Below are positions 1 to 6,831 of a stretch of DNA of 16,802 bases, piece after piece. The notes beneath the pieces are model-generated. The model did no database searches, was not told the DNA's origin, and saw only the letters and a list, made by a program, of their open reading frames with translations. The first letter of the stretch is position 1. Every line of letters starts with the position of its first letter. Origin of the DNA: Suilimivivens sp964507235 (lineage in GTDB: Bacteria; Bacillota; Clostridia; Lachnospirales; Lachnospiraceae); assembly GCA_964507235.1 (NCBI GenBank), contig CAZDPE010000049.1, positions 1-16,802 of the forward strand. Direction: 5' to 3'. The position numbers and the translations under genes are program-made.

Positions 1-224
1 TTATAATCGCTCCAATAATCCTCCTTATTTCCCTTTACAAAATAACACTTATACTTTTCACTTAAAGAATACAGTATTTCCATAGTTTTTTGCGGATATG
101 CCAATTCTCCAACATAATCCCCCAAAAAAATAAATGTATCTATTTTGTTATTGATTGCATAGTTAATACATTCCTGTAAAGCAACATAATTACTGTGTAT
201 ATCAGATAATACAGCTATATTCAT
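1..224 (-). CDS. Metallophosphoesterase, calcineurin-like family (N-terminal 74 residues; runs off the window)
   Basis: A reading frame starting at ATG 224-222 stays open to the window edge, giving 74 residues without a stop. It begins MNIAVLSDIHSN and carries the first metal-binding blocks of calcineurin-like phosphoesterases: Asp8-x-His10, then GDYVG at 35-39 with Asp36, then GNKED at 65-69. These residues would coordinate a dinuclear metal centre that hydrolyses phosphomono- or diesters; the substrate cannot be inferred. The third block has Lys where many relatives have His (GNHE/GNHD), which also occurs in divergent YfcE-like proteins. A purine-rich GGGGGAAAG lies 6 nt before the ATG. The gene follows rlmH after 117 nt in which I see no convincing terminator or promoter. 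The C-terminal half, with the remaining metal-binding histidines, is outside the window, so activity cannot be judged. Confidence 0.82.
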   Translation of the reverse strand, partial: MNIAVLSDIHSNYVALQECINYAINNKIDTFIFLGDYVGELAYPQKTMEILYSLSEKYKCYFVKGNKEDYWSDY

Positions 225-341
225 ATATACTTTCCCCCACAAATTATCTTCAATTCGAAATACCTTCGCCATCAAATTTTATCTATGTGTATAAATCAAA
301 TCAGTTATTAGCCCTTTTTACATATTTTCCCAAATATGCCC

Positions 342-821
342 TTACTTATGATACGGTTCACCGGAAATAATCCGATATCCCCTGTAAATCTGCTCCAGTA
401 AAATCACTCGCATAAGCTGATGGGGAAAGGTCATATCAGAAAAACTGATTTTCTCATCCGCCCTTGCGGAAACGCTGCTATGTAAGCCCAAAGAGCCGCC
501 AATCACAAACTGGATACGGCTTCTACCATAGGCTGCCAGTTTCTCAATCGTATTGGCAAATGCAACTGAATTCATCTTCTTCCCCAATATTTCCAGAGTA
601 ACAACAAAGGCGTCCTCTTTGACATATTTCAAAATCCGGAACGCCTCTTTTTCTTTAATCTGTTCTTCCAAAGCTTCACTTGCATTGTCAGGAGTTTTTT
701 CATCCTGAACTTCTATGATTTCCAGCCTGCAATATTTCCCAAGCCGCTTTTCATATTCCGCTATGGCATCCCTGAAGTATTTCTCCTTCACTTTTCCCAC
801 GCAGATAATTGTTATTTTCAT
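342..821 (-). CDS. rlmH: 23S rRNA (pseudouridine1915-N3)-methyltransferase RlmH
   Basis: The 159-residue product matches the length of the SPOUT-class RlmH family (the former YbeA/Orf X family). It transfers a methyl group from S-adenosylmethionine to pseudouridine 1915 in helix 69 of 23S rRNA, acting on the assembled 70S ribosome in the cytoplasm. Family signatures are plain: the start MKITIICVGKVKEKYF, the SAM-binding segment FVIGGSLGL, and the C-terminal trefoil-knot block from FPHQLMR through LLEQIYRGYRI to GEPYHK. I chose ATG 821 because GGAG sits 6 nt before it; the in-frame ATG four codons upstream has no such site and would add only MEID. The gene lies 39 nt beyond a terminator-like hairpin behind the preceding gene, so it probably relies on read-through. 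The family assignment is essentially certain. Confidence 0.97.
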   Translation of the reverse strand: MKITIICVGKVKEKYFRDAIAEYEKRLGKYCRLEIIEVQDEKTPDNASEALEEQIKEKEAFRILKYVKEDAFVVTLEILGKKMNSVAFANTIEKLAAYGRSRIQFVIGGSLGLHSSVSARADEKISFSDMTFPHQLMRVILLEQIYRGYRIISGEPYHK

Positions 822-859
822 ATCAATCTCCATTCCGGAGCATTAGCAACGGGGCGAAG

Positions 860-882
860 AAAAATCCGCGAAGGCGGTTTTT
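860..882 (-). terminator. Small intrinsic terminator-like hairpin after the zinc-ribbon gene
   Basis: On the minus strand a CCGC/GCGG stem (874-877 with 866-869, loop 870-873) is flanked by A5 before (878-882) and T5 after (864-860), so the A and T runs can extend the stem past a bulged base at 865. It begins at the last base of the TGA stop (882-884) of the zinc-ribbon gene. The core is only 4 bp, so termination is probably partial. This suits its position just ahead of rlmH with little room for a promoter. Confidence 0.55.
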
Positions 883-1625
883 CATCTGTCGTGCTGCTCA
901 AAAATTTCAGGATATATTTCATCTATCAATCTGTCCAGATAATCCTCGTCCAGATTGAGAAACTGATTTTGTATCATGGATTTCATCGCTTCAAAACGCC
1001 CGAAATACTTAAATTCTTCCGATGCTCCATCCGGAAAAGAAAGCGTTTCATCTACCCTGTCCTTTGTAAGATTATCCCGACACCACTTTTTTATTTCCAA
1101 TGTCAGATTATTTTCCTTACGTGCCTTGCCTGCCAATATCCTGGAATTTTTCATAGACACCAGTCCCATAATAATAAACAAAATAAACATGACACCCATA
1201 ACGCCGCTAATCATGTATTTGCTCACCATCTCCATGTGAATAGGCAGAATATCAAAGAAAAACAGTATAACAACAATAAATCCAAGACCGCCTACAAAAA
1301 GCAGCGTATAAGCTGAACTTCTGTTTTCTTCCGCCTTTTCCTCATTGTTTCTGTATACTCCGGTATATTTTGCTCTTTTTTCAGCTTCTTCAAAGGCCCG
1401 GTTCAGTTCTTCAGCTGCTTCACTGCCCTCAGAGCCATCTTCAAAAGAAACTTCGTCCCATGCCTCCTTAAAGGCCTCCAGCATTTCCGCATCCTCAAAA
1501 TCCATATTTTCAGCTGACTCTTCCTTTTTTTCAGCTTCCAGGCTGTCAACCAGCTCGCATCCGCAATCCGCGCAGACCTTAATACCTTCTATATATTCGC
1601 TCTTACATTTCGGACACCATGCCAT
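882..1625 (-). CDS. Zinc-ribbon membrane protein of unknown function
   Basis: I do not recognise a characterised family for this 247-residue protein. It opens with a zinc ribbon: Cys4-x2-Cys7 and Cys18-x2-Cys21, with an extra Cys23. An acidic, Glu/Ala-rich stretch follows (about 28-100) that is likely helical or disordered. Two hydrophobic segments (about 105-128 and 134-157) form a probable membrane hairpin. The soluble C-terminal part (about 165-247) has an amphipathic, acidic helical look. The two spans place both ends on the same side, most simply the cytoplasm, so the zinc ribbon could contact cytosolic partners. The start at ATG 1625 has AGAGAGG 8 nt upstream. It follows the MORN-repeat gene by 77 nt containing a dyad, and a terminator-like hairpin touches its stop codon. 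The coding call is secure; the function is unknown. Confidence 0.85.
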   Translation of the reverse strand: MAWCPKCKSEYIEGIKVCADCGCELVDSLEAEKKEESAENMDFEDAEMLEAFKEAWDEVSFEDGSEGSEAAEELNRAFEEAEKRAKYTGVYRNNEEKAEENRSSAYTLLFVGGLGFIVVILFFFDILPIHMEMVSKYMISGVMGVMFILFIIMGLVSMKNSRILAGKARKENNLTLEIKKWCRDNLTKDRVDETLSFPDGASEEFKYFGRFEAMKSMIQNQFLNLDEDYLDRLIDEIYPEIFEQHDR

Positions 1626-1642
1626 ACTCCATACCTCTCTTT

Positions 1643-1681
1643 AGTATCATTTTTATAACACCCCATTAGTTATATGATACT
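1643..1681 (-). repeat. Interrupted inverted repeat between the MORN and zinc-ribbon genes
   Basis: AGTATCAT (1643-1650) pairs with ATGATACT (1674-1681), and ATAAC (1655-1659) pairs with GTTAT (1669-1673). This gives 13 pairs, a four-base bulge at 1651-1654 and a 9-nt loop. No T-run follows on the minus strand, so it does not look like an intrinsic terminator. It lies in the 5' leader of the zinc-ribbon gene, ending 17 nt before the start codon. It could be a leader hairpin, a processing site or an operator; the sequence does not decide between them. Confidence 0.5.
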
Positions 1682-1702
1682 CCACTTTACCGGAATATGC
1701 TA

Positions 1703-2782
1703 CTAGTTTTTATTCACAGAAATTAAACATTGTACCCCGATATTTTTATTTTCGGCAGGACTCATCCAAATATAGTTATCGGGATTTCTGTCTTCCACCT
1801 GAACAGGTCTTCTGCCTTCAGCATCTTTATTCTCATTCTGATAAACCCAGGAACCGTGATTGGCCTGTGCATACCATTCCTTCACATTGCTGTCACTGTA
1901 AATATTGGTAATATAAAATTCTCCGTCTATCAGCCCCTCTGAATAACTTCCGATAAGATTCGTATTATATCCTACATTTTCCACAAACAATTCCGTGTTG
2001 TAGTCATAATGTTCAGAACCTTCTCCATCCGGCAAATCATTTTTCCAGGAACCGGTATACTGATGATAAGTATACAAATCCGTTGTGCTGGGAGTCGTGT
2101 GAATATGATAATGTATCCAGGTGCCCTCTCCGCTTCTTGTTCCGTTTGCCCAGTTTCCGTAATAATACTGATTATCCGCATAAACAGCTATTCCTGTACC
2201 ATTCGGCTGCCCGTTTCCATCTACATCACCATAATAATAAAAATCCTTTGTTCCCCGCAGTTTCCAGCTCATGGCCTTAAACCGGTCAAGATTAGCCAAG
2301 TCATCCAGAGCTTTCTGATTATTGTCTGCCCAATAGGTCATCATTTCCTTCAGCTGTTCATCCTTATCAAAGGATATCTTATCATAATTAACAGAACCGG
2401 ATTCCATAATTTCCTTATAAGGAGTAGGCGTGCTGACAGCCGTCGGGGACGCTGACGGAGTTGAAGTAATCACAGGCTCTGATTCACTTTCGATTTTTTC
2501 CGGTTCTGAGGTTGCCGCCGTCATGTTACCGGCTTCAATATTTTCCGGCAGGTTGCTGTCGGCATACTCCTTAATGCTCTCCTGTAATTCCTCGTTATCC
2601 TGCTGCAGTTTTTTATTCTTTGAGCTGCTTACAAGTAAAGTAATTGCCAGAATCAGAATAATGAGTACAAATGATATAATTGTTACCAATATTTTTGCTT
2701 TTTCGGGACTGAGAGCAGGCATTTCCGTTTCCTGTTCTTCCAAATCATCCAATTCGTCATCAAAATTATAATCTTTTCTCAT
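1703..2782 (-). CDS. Membrane-anchored MORN-repeat protein of unknown role
   Basis: The 359-residue product has a short acidic N-terminus (1-28), one transmembrane segment (about 29-51) and a short coiled-coil-like stretch (about 55-73). A Ser/Thr/Pro-rich linker (about 90-121, including TPSASP and STPTP) leads to a C-terminal domain with MORN-like repeats. These are YYGDVDGNGQPNGTG (about 183-197), YYYGNWANGTRSGEGTW (206-222), YTGSWKNDLPDGEG (242-255) and a weaker GSYSEGLIDGEF (278-289). MORN repeats form beta-hairpin arrays that usually bind lipids or proteins. By the positive-inside rule the MORN part should be outside the membrane, presented on the linker. I use ATG 2782 because GGAG lies 6 nt before it; a GTG four codons upstream overlaps that site. 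It starts a new unit behind the nfnB terminator. No enzymatic motif is visible. Confidence 0.88.
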   Translation of the reverse strand: MRKDYNFDDELDDLEEQETEMPALSPEKAKILVTIISFVLIILILAITLLVSSSKNKKLQQDNEELQESIKEYADSNLPENIEAGNMTAATSEPEKIESESEPVITSTPSASPTAVSTPTPYKEIMESGSVNYDKISFDKDEQLKEMMTYWADNNQKALDDLANLDRFKAMSWKLRGTKDFYYYGDVDGNGQPNGTGIAVYADNQYYYGNWANGTRSGEGTWIHYHIHTTPSTTDLYTYHQYTGSWKNDLPDGEGSEHYDYNTELFVENVGYNTNLIGSYSEGLIDGEFYITNIYSDSNVKEWYAQANHGSWVYQNENKDAEGRRPVQVEDRNPDNYIWMSPAENKNIGVQCLISVNKN

Positions 2783-2826
2783 AATCTTCTCCACTCATTC
2801 ATTTATCATTAATAAAAATAGTTTTT

Positions 2827-2837
2827 ATTATATTATA
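2827..2837 (-). promoter_or_regulatory. Candidate -10 boxes for the MORN-repeat gene
   Basis: Two overlapping perfect TATAAT boxes occur on the minus strand (2832-2837 and 2827-2832), about 45-55 nt before the start codon and downstream of the nfnB terminator, where a promoter is needed. No good -35 hexamer sits 16-18 nt upstream of either; the spacing region is a run of A and T. In such AT-rich DNA the match could be chance, so this is only a weak call. Confidence 0.35.
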
Positions 2838-2917
2838 AATAATTTTTTTTAATTTCCTGCATACAAATTATTAATATTTTCTTATTTCTGCTGTCTGTCC
2901 CCTGAATTTATCTACAG

Positions 2918-2949
2918 AAAAAACTGTGCCGGAACTCAGTTCCGGCACA
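2918..2949 (-). terminator. Intrinsic terminator closing the ftsK-to-nfnB unit
   Basis: On the minus strand a perfect 11-bp stem TGTGCCGGAAC (2949-2939) pairs with GTTCCGGCACA (2935-2925) around a 3-nt loop. After one G (2924) come six T (2923-2918). This is a textbook rho-independent terminator, about 56 nt after the nfnB stop codon. Confidence 0.93.
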
Positions 2950-2963
2950 ATATTTCATTCATG

Positions 2964-2998
2964 ACAATAGAAAATTCTCAAAGCGTACTTTCTATTGT
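2964..2998 (-). repeat. Second hairpin between nfnB stop and terminator
   Basis: ACAATAGAAA (2964-2973) is an exact inverted match to TTTCTATTGT (2989-2998) across a 15-nt loop. It begins 7 nt beyond the nfnB stop codon and ends about 15 nt before the terminator stem. With no T-run of its own on the minus strand it is unlikely to terminate transcription. A stabilising 3'-UTR stem is a reasonable guess. Confidence 0.5.
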
Positions 2999-3005
2999 TC
3001 ACTGT

Positions 3006-4391
3006 TTATTTATTTCTCAAATATTCGTCAATCCCCTTTGCACCTGCTTTTCCGGCACCCATAGCCAGGATTACAGTAGCCGCACCTGTTACTGCATCTC
3101 CCCCGGCGTATACGCCTTCTTTACTTGTCCTGCCATATTCTTCATCTGCCACAATACATTTCCACTTATTTACTTCCAAACCTTCCGTTGTAGATGAAAT
3201 AAGCGGATTGGGAGATGTACCAAGGGACATAATAACAGTATCCACATCAATAGTAAATTCCGAACATGGAACCTCTACCGGACGTCTTCTTCCTGAGTCA
3301 TCGGGTTCCCCGAGTTCCATCCTGATACATTTAATACCCGTTACCCAGCCCTTTTCATCGGCAAGGATTTCTACGGGATTTGTAAGCAAATCAAAGATAA
3401 TTCCCTCTTCTTTTGCATGATGCACTTCTTCCACTCTGGCAGGCAGTTCCTCTTCGCTTCTTCTGTACACAATGTGAACTTCTGCACCAAGACGGAGAGC
3501 TGTTCTTGCAGCGTCCATGGCAACATTTCCGCCGCCTACTACGGCCACTTTTTTGCCCCTCATAATAGGAGTTGTTCCGTTTTCATCAAACGCCTTCATC
3601 AGATTGCTTCTGGTCAGATATTCATTTGCAGAGAATACTCCGTTGGACTGTTCTCCGGGAATACCCATAAATTTGGGAAGTCCTGCGCCGGAACCGATAA
3701 ATACCGCATCAAAGCCCTCTTCATTCATCAGTTCATCTATAGTAACGGACTTACCTACTACCACATTAGTTTCAATTTTAACGCCAAGAGATTTTACATT
3801 TTCAATCTCTTTTGCCACTACTTTTGTCTTAGGAAGCCTGAACTCAGGAATTCCATAGACAAGCACGCCGCCTGCCTCATGAAGGGCTTCAAAAATAGTG
3901 ACATCATAACCAAGCTTTGCCAAATCGCCTGCACAGGTTAAGCCTGCGGGGCCGGAACCGATAACAGCAACTTTCTTACCGTTTTTCGCTTCTGCACCAT
4001 GAGGTTTAATTCCCTTTTCGGATGCCCAGTCTGCTACAAAACGTTCCAGCTTGCCGATGGAAATAGGTTCTCCTTTGATACCCCTGATACATTTTCCTTC
4101 ACACTGGCTTTCCTGGGGACACACACGCCCGCATACTGCCGGAAGGGCTGATGATTCGCTGATAATCTGATAAGCAGCTTCTATATCTCCCGATTTTACT
4201 TTTTCAATAAAGCCGGGAATGTTAATGGCTACCGGACAGCCTTTGATACACTGCGCATTTTTGCAGTTAATACATCTGGCCGCTTCTTCCATCGCTTCTT
4301 CTTTATCATATCCCAGGCATACCTCTTCAAAATTTTCTGCTCTCTCTTTTGCATTCTGTTCTCTGACAGGTACCTTCTTTAATACATCCAT
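3006..4391 (-). CDS. nfnB: NADH-dependent reduced ferredoxin:NADP+ oxidoreductase, large subunit NfnB (GltA-like)
   Basis: The 461-residue product resembles the glutamate synthase small subunit and is often named GltA. An N-terminal iron-sulfur domain has two cysteine groups (Cys40, 43, 48, 52 and Cys87, 91, 97, 101). The first FAD/NAD fold has VAVIGSGPAGL at 141-151 and the second, for NADP(H), has VAVVGGGNVAMDA at 282-294 followed by YRRSEEELPAR (309-319). A C-terminal FAD motif, YAGGDAVTGAATV, lies at 428-440. With NfnA it would form the soluble flavin-based bifurcating complex that couples NADH and reduced ferredoxin oxidation to NADP+ reduction, or runs in reverse. The ATG overlaps the nfnA stop as TAATG with GGAGG just upstream, indicating translational coupling and equal production. 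No glutamate synthase large subunit is nearby, which argues against that role. The glutamate-synthase-type name is the main alternative. Confidence 0.9.
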   Translation of the reverse strand: MDVLKKVPVREQNAKERAENFEEVCLGYDKEEAMEEAARCINCKNAQCIKGCPVAINIPGFIEKVKSGDIEAAYQIISESSALPAVCGRVCPQESQCEGKCIRGIKGEPISIGKLERFVADWASEKGIKPHGAEAKNGKKVAVIGSGPAGLTCAGDLAKLGYDVTIFEALHEAGGVLVYGIPEFRLPKTKVVAKEIENVKSLGVKIETNVVVGKSVTIDELMNEEGFDAVFIGSGAGLPKFMGIPGEQSNGVFSANEYLTRSNLMKAFDENGTTPIMRGKKVAVVGGGNVAMDAARTALRLGAEVHIVYRRSEEELPARVEEVHHAKEEGIIFDLLTNPVEILADEKGWVTGIKCIRMELGEPDDSGRRRPVEVPCSEFTIDVDTVIMSLGTSPNPLISSTTEGLEVNKWKCIVADEEYGRTSKEGVYAGGDAVTGAATVILAMGAGKAGAKGIDEYLRNK

Positions 4392-5278
4392 TAGTCACCA
4401 CCTCCGCAATTTCCGCAACCGCCGTGATGAGTATCTCCTTCTTTTGCTGCAAGGAAAGCCCTTCCTTCTGCGGTTTTATATATCTGCTGACGCTGCATTG
4501 CTTCGTCAAAGTTTACCTGATGTCCGTCAAATTCCGGCCCGTCCACACAGGCAAATTTCACCTTGCCGCCTACAGTCACACGGCAGGCGCCGCACATTCC
4601 CGTGCCGTCAACCATAATGGGATTTAAGCTGACAACGGTAGGAATATTAAGCTCCTTTGTAAGCTTACAGACAAACTTCATCATAATCATAGGGCCGATT
4701 GCAACACACACATCATATTGCTTTCCTTCATTCACTAAATCGGTAATCGTTTGTGTTACCATACCGCTTCTGCCGTAAGAACCGTCATCCGTAGTTACAT
4801 AAAGATTTCCTGCCACGCTTTCCATTTCCTTTTCAAGAATCAGCAAATCTTTTGTTTTGGCACCTGCAATAACATCTGCTGCAATCCCTCTTTCATGCAG
4901 CCATTTAACCTGAGGATAAACCGGAGCTGTACCCACGCCCCCTGCCACAAATAAAATACTCTTTTTCTTAAGTTCCTCCGTATCTTCCTTCACAAAATCA
5001 GAAGGACAGCCGAGAGGTCCGACAAAGTCATGGAAGGCATCTCCTTTTCCAAGATGTGCCATAACCTCTGTTCCCGCACCTACTACCTGAAATACAATCG
5101 TTATTGTTCCTTTTTCCCTGTCATAATCGCAGATTGTAAGAGGAATTCTTTCAGAATTTTCATCCGTTCTTACAATTACAAACTGCCCGGGCTGACATGC
5201 CTTTGCAACTCTTTTTGCTTCCACTACCATATAATAGATATTGGAAGTAAGTTCTTTTGCCTCTATAATTCTATACAT
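4391..5278 (-). CDS. nfnA: NADH-dependent reduced ferredoxin:NADP+ oxidoreductase, small subunit NfnA
   Basis: This 295-residue ferredoxin-NADP-reductase-type protein is of the sulfide dehydrogenase/dihydroorotate dehydrogenase electron-transfer-subunit family. The flavin-binding segment is RIPLTICDYD at 45-54, the NAD(H)-binding glycine-rich stretch is FVAGGVGTAPVYP at 110-122, and a further nucleotide segment is CVAIGPMIMM at 191-200. A [2Fe-2S] site is formed around Asp224, Cys229, Cys232 and Cys244 (VDGTGMCGACRV). In Nfn complexes this subunit carries the bifurcating pathway's NADH-side FAD and the 2Fe-2S centre and binds NfnB. The paired gene directly downstream, overlapping by 3 nt, supports Nfn over the related PyrK subunit, whose partner pyrD is absent. 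AGGAAAGGG lies 7 nt before the ATG. The C-terminus ends in an extra Cys-x2-Cys tail (GGCGNCGGGD) whose role I cannot assign. Confidence 0.9.
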   Translation of the reverse strand: MYRIIEAKELTSNIYYMVVEAKRVAKACQPGQFVIVRTDENSERIPLTICDYDREKGTITIVFQVVGAGTEVMAHLGKGDAFHDFVGPLGCPSDFVKEDTEELKKKSILFVAGGVGTAPVYPQVKWLHERGIAADVIAGAKTKDLLILEKEMESVAGNLYVTTDDGSYGRSGMVTQTITDLVNEGKQYDVCVAIGPMIMMKFVCKLTKELNIPTVVSLNPIMVDGTGMCGACRVTVGGKVKFACVDGPEFDGHQVNFDEAMQRQQIYKTAEGRAFLAAKEGDTHHGGCGNCGGGD

Positions 5279-5324
5279 CTTTAATCCCTTTCCTGTTTAT
5301 TTTTAACAAAAATTATTAACTCAG

Positions 5325-6800
5325 TCAGTCCTCTAACGATATCAGTCCCATCTGCCCCTGTTCATCATAAATAAGACGGTTCGGGCTGCCGGTATAAACT
5401 TCCACGGCATACATTCTCTCAGCCTTTGTCTGATTTCCGTTAGCGTCCTCATAAAACTCACTTAATATATAATAATAGGTTTCGTTCAATTTAACAATAG
5501 ATTCATACTTAAAAATGTATTTTCCAGTAACTCCCTGTGCATGCCCCTGCATATCAGTGAGCACATTCCTTTTCATTAACGCGCGCATTACGTTTGAAAC
5601 AGCCGTATCAACAGATACATCCGTTTCCAGTTTAAATTCATAGCTTCGGCTAATTGTTTCACTGCGCACACCTTCTTCAGAAATAATGGTAAATTTGAAA
5701 TTACTTCTGCCAAGAGGCATCTCAATAGGCCCTGAATAACGCAGACTGTCAGTATTTGGCTCCGTACCATCCGTTGTGTAATAAACAATTTCCGTTTCCG
5801 GACAGATTACTTCTATCATGGTAGGAACCACATATCTTCCGCTGTACTGCATTACCTGAGGCGGTTCCGGAACGGTAAGATTAATTTCATACCAGTTTTT
5901 AACAACCTTACTTTCAATTCCATAATCATTTATAAAAAGGGCGCTCACCTGATATTTTCCGGATTCCAGAAAAATAGGAGCCGTATATACCTGACTGTAT
6001 TTTGTAGGCGTGCTTCCATTCAGCGTATAATAAATTTTCCCCGTGGTATTGGCACTGAGTTTCAGGGGAATAACTTCATCATAGCTTCCGCCCACATAAC
6101 TGAATTCCGGTTCCAAAGCAAGATACCTCTGAAACAGCGTAATAATTTCCTCATTAGAACAATTTAAAAGCAATTCATTGATATCGCCATATCTCTCCTG
6201 TTCATCATAAATGGAAATAATATTTTCATACGCTCTTTCCGTATCCTCATATGTCAGATATTCTTTTTCTATCAGGGAAAGCAGTATCTCCACAGCTTTT
6301 TCCGGCTCTCCCTTCAGATAATAGTAATTTGCCTGTAAAAATATGGTTTCATTATTATTGGAATCCAGCTTAATAGCCTTGTCAAGATACTTAATAGCTT
6401 CCTGATATTTCCCCAGTTCAGCATATTCCCTGGCCTTCTTTATCTGATAAGGAGCAGAATAATTGACATACATCAGAGAAGCTATTCCGGCGGCAATCAG
6501 TACAACAAATATAAAAGTAATCAAACCCAGCAGCAGCCTGTTTCTATCCGGCTCTTCCTTAAAAAACTCATCCTGACCGCTTTCTTTTCCAGACTTTGCA
6601 TTCCCCTTATCCGGCGTTTGAATTTTATCTTTCCCCTTTGAATTGCTTCCTTCAATTTCTTCTGCCACAGTAGAAAGAGTTTCCGTTATGCTGTTTTCTA
6701 TTTCAGGCTCAAAATCAGGCACTATCCTGATTTCCATACCGCATTTTTCACAATATAAATGCCCGGTCTGTATCTCCTGACCGCAATTGGGACATCTCAT
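5325..6800 (-). CDS. Zinc-ribbon, TPR and chitobiase-C-like membrane protein, function unknown
   Basis: No named family covers the whole 491-residue protein. In order it has: a zinc ribbon (Cys3, Cys6, Cys17, Cys20); a charged, probably disordered cytoplasmic linker (about 30-86); one transmembrane segment (about 88-112); two to three TPR-like helical pairs (about 117-215, clearest at KYQEAIKYLDKAIKLDSNN); two repeats of the chitobiase/beta-hexosaminidase C-terminal or Fn3-associated type, each with a YYT-x2-G-x-x-P core (IYYTLNGSTPT at 256-266 and VYYTTDGTEPN at 339-349); and a C-terminal domain (about 395-491) I do not recognise. The topology puts the repeats outside the cell. ATG 6800 is preferred because GGAG lies 9 nt before it; an in-frame TTG five codons upstream overlaps that site. 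It sits 31 nt after folD and 46 nt before nfnA, so it is likely co-transcribed with metabolic genes it has no evident link to. Confidence 0.86.
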   Translation of the reverse strand: MRCPNCGQEIQTGHLYCEKCGMEIRIVPDFEPEIENSITETLSTVAEEIEGSNSKGKDKIQTPDKGNAKSGKESGQDEFFKEEPDRNRLLLGLITFIFVVLIAAGIASLMYVNYSAPYQIKKAREYAELGKYQEAIKYLDKAIKLDSNNNETIFLQANYYYLKGEPEKAVEILLSLIEKEYLTYEDTERAYENIISIYDEQERYGDINELLLNCSNEEIITLFQRYLALEPEFSYVGGSYDEVIPLKLSANTTGKIYYTLNGSTPTKYSQVYTAPIFLESGKYQVSALFINDYGIESKVVKNWYEINLTVPEPPQVMQYSGRYVVPTMIEVICPETEIVYYTTDGTEPNTDSLRYSGPIEMPLGRSNFKFTIISEEGVRSETISRSYEFKLETDVSVDTAVSNVMRALMKRNVLTDMQGHAQGVTGKYIFKYESIVKLNETYYYILSEFYEDANGNQTKAERMYAVEVYTGSPNRLIYDEQGQMGLISLED

Positions 6801-6831
6801 ACCTGTTTTCTCCAACTAAATAATACTCATT

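Noticed and set aside
321..338. Palindrome CATATTT-TCCC-AAATATG just after rlmH as a terminator
   Set aside because: The stem is nearly all A-T pairs and is followed by A-rich, not T-rich, sequence on the minus strand.
225..341. Promoter for the metallophosphoesterase gene (CTGATT, 17 nt, TAAAAT)
   Set aside because: The -35 matches only half of the consensus, so it is no better than expected by chance in this AT-rich gap.
2783..2794. Upstream non-ATG starts (GTG 2794, TTG 6815, GTG 12987) that lengthen three proteins
   Set aside because: In each case the alternative start codon overlaps the Shine-Dalgarno sequence that serves the ATG a few codons downstream.
3417..3941. A 174-codon plus-strand open frame, and others such as 2009-2455 and 8058-8603
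   Set aside because: They lie wholly within minus-strand genes of certain identity (nfnB, the MORN gene, fhs), have Cys/His/Phe/Ile-rich compositions typical of antisense frames, and show no recognisable motif.
3006..5278. Reading the pair as glutamate synthase small subunit plus dihydroorotate dehydrogenase electron-transfer subunit
   Set aside because: Neither a glutamate synthase large subunit nor pyrD is present, and the two genes overlap in the NfnA-NfnB order with matching lengths and cofactor motifs.
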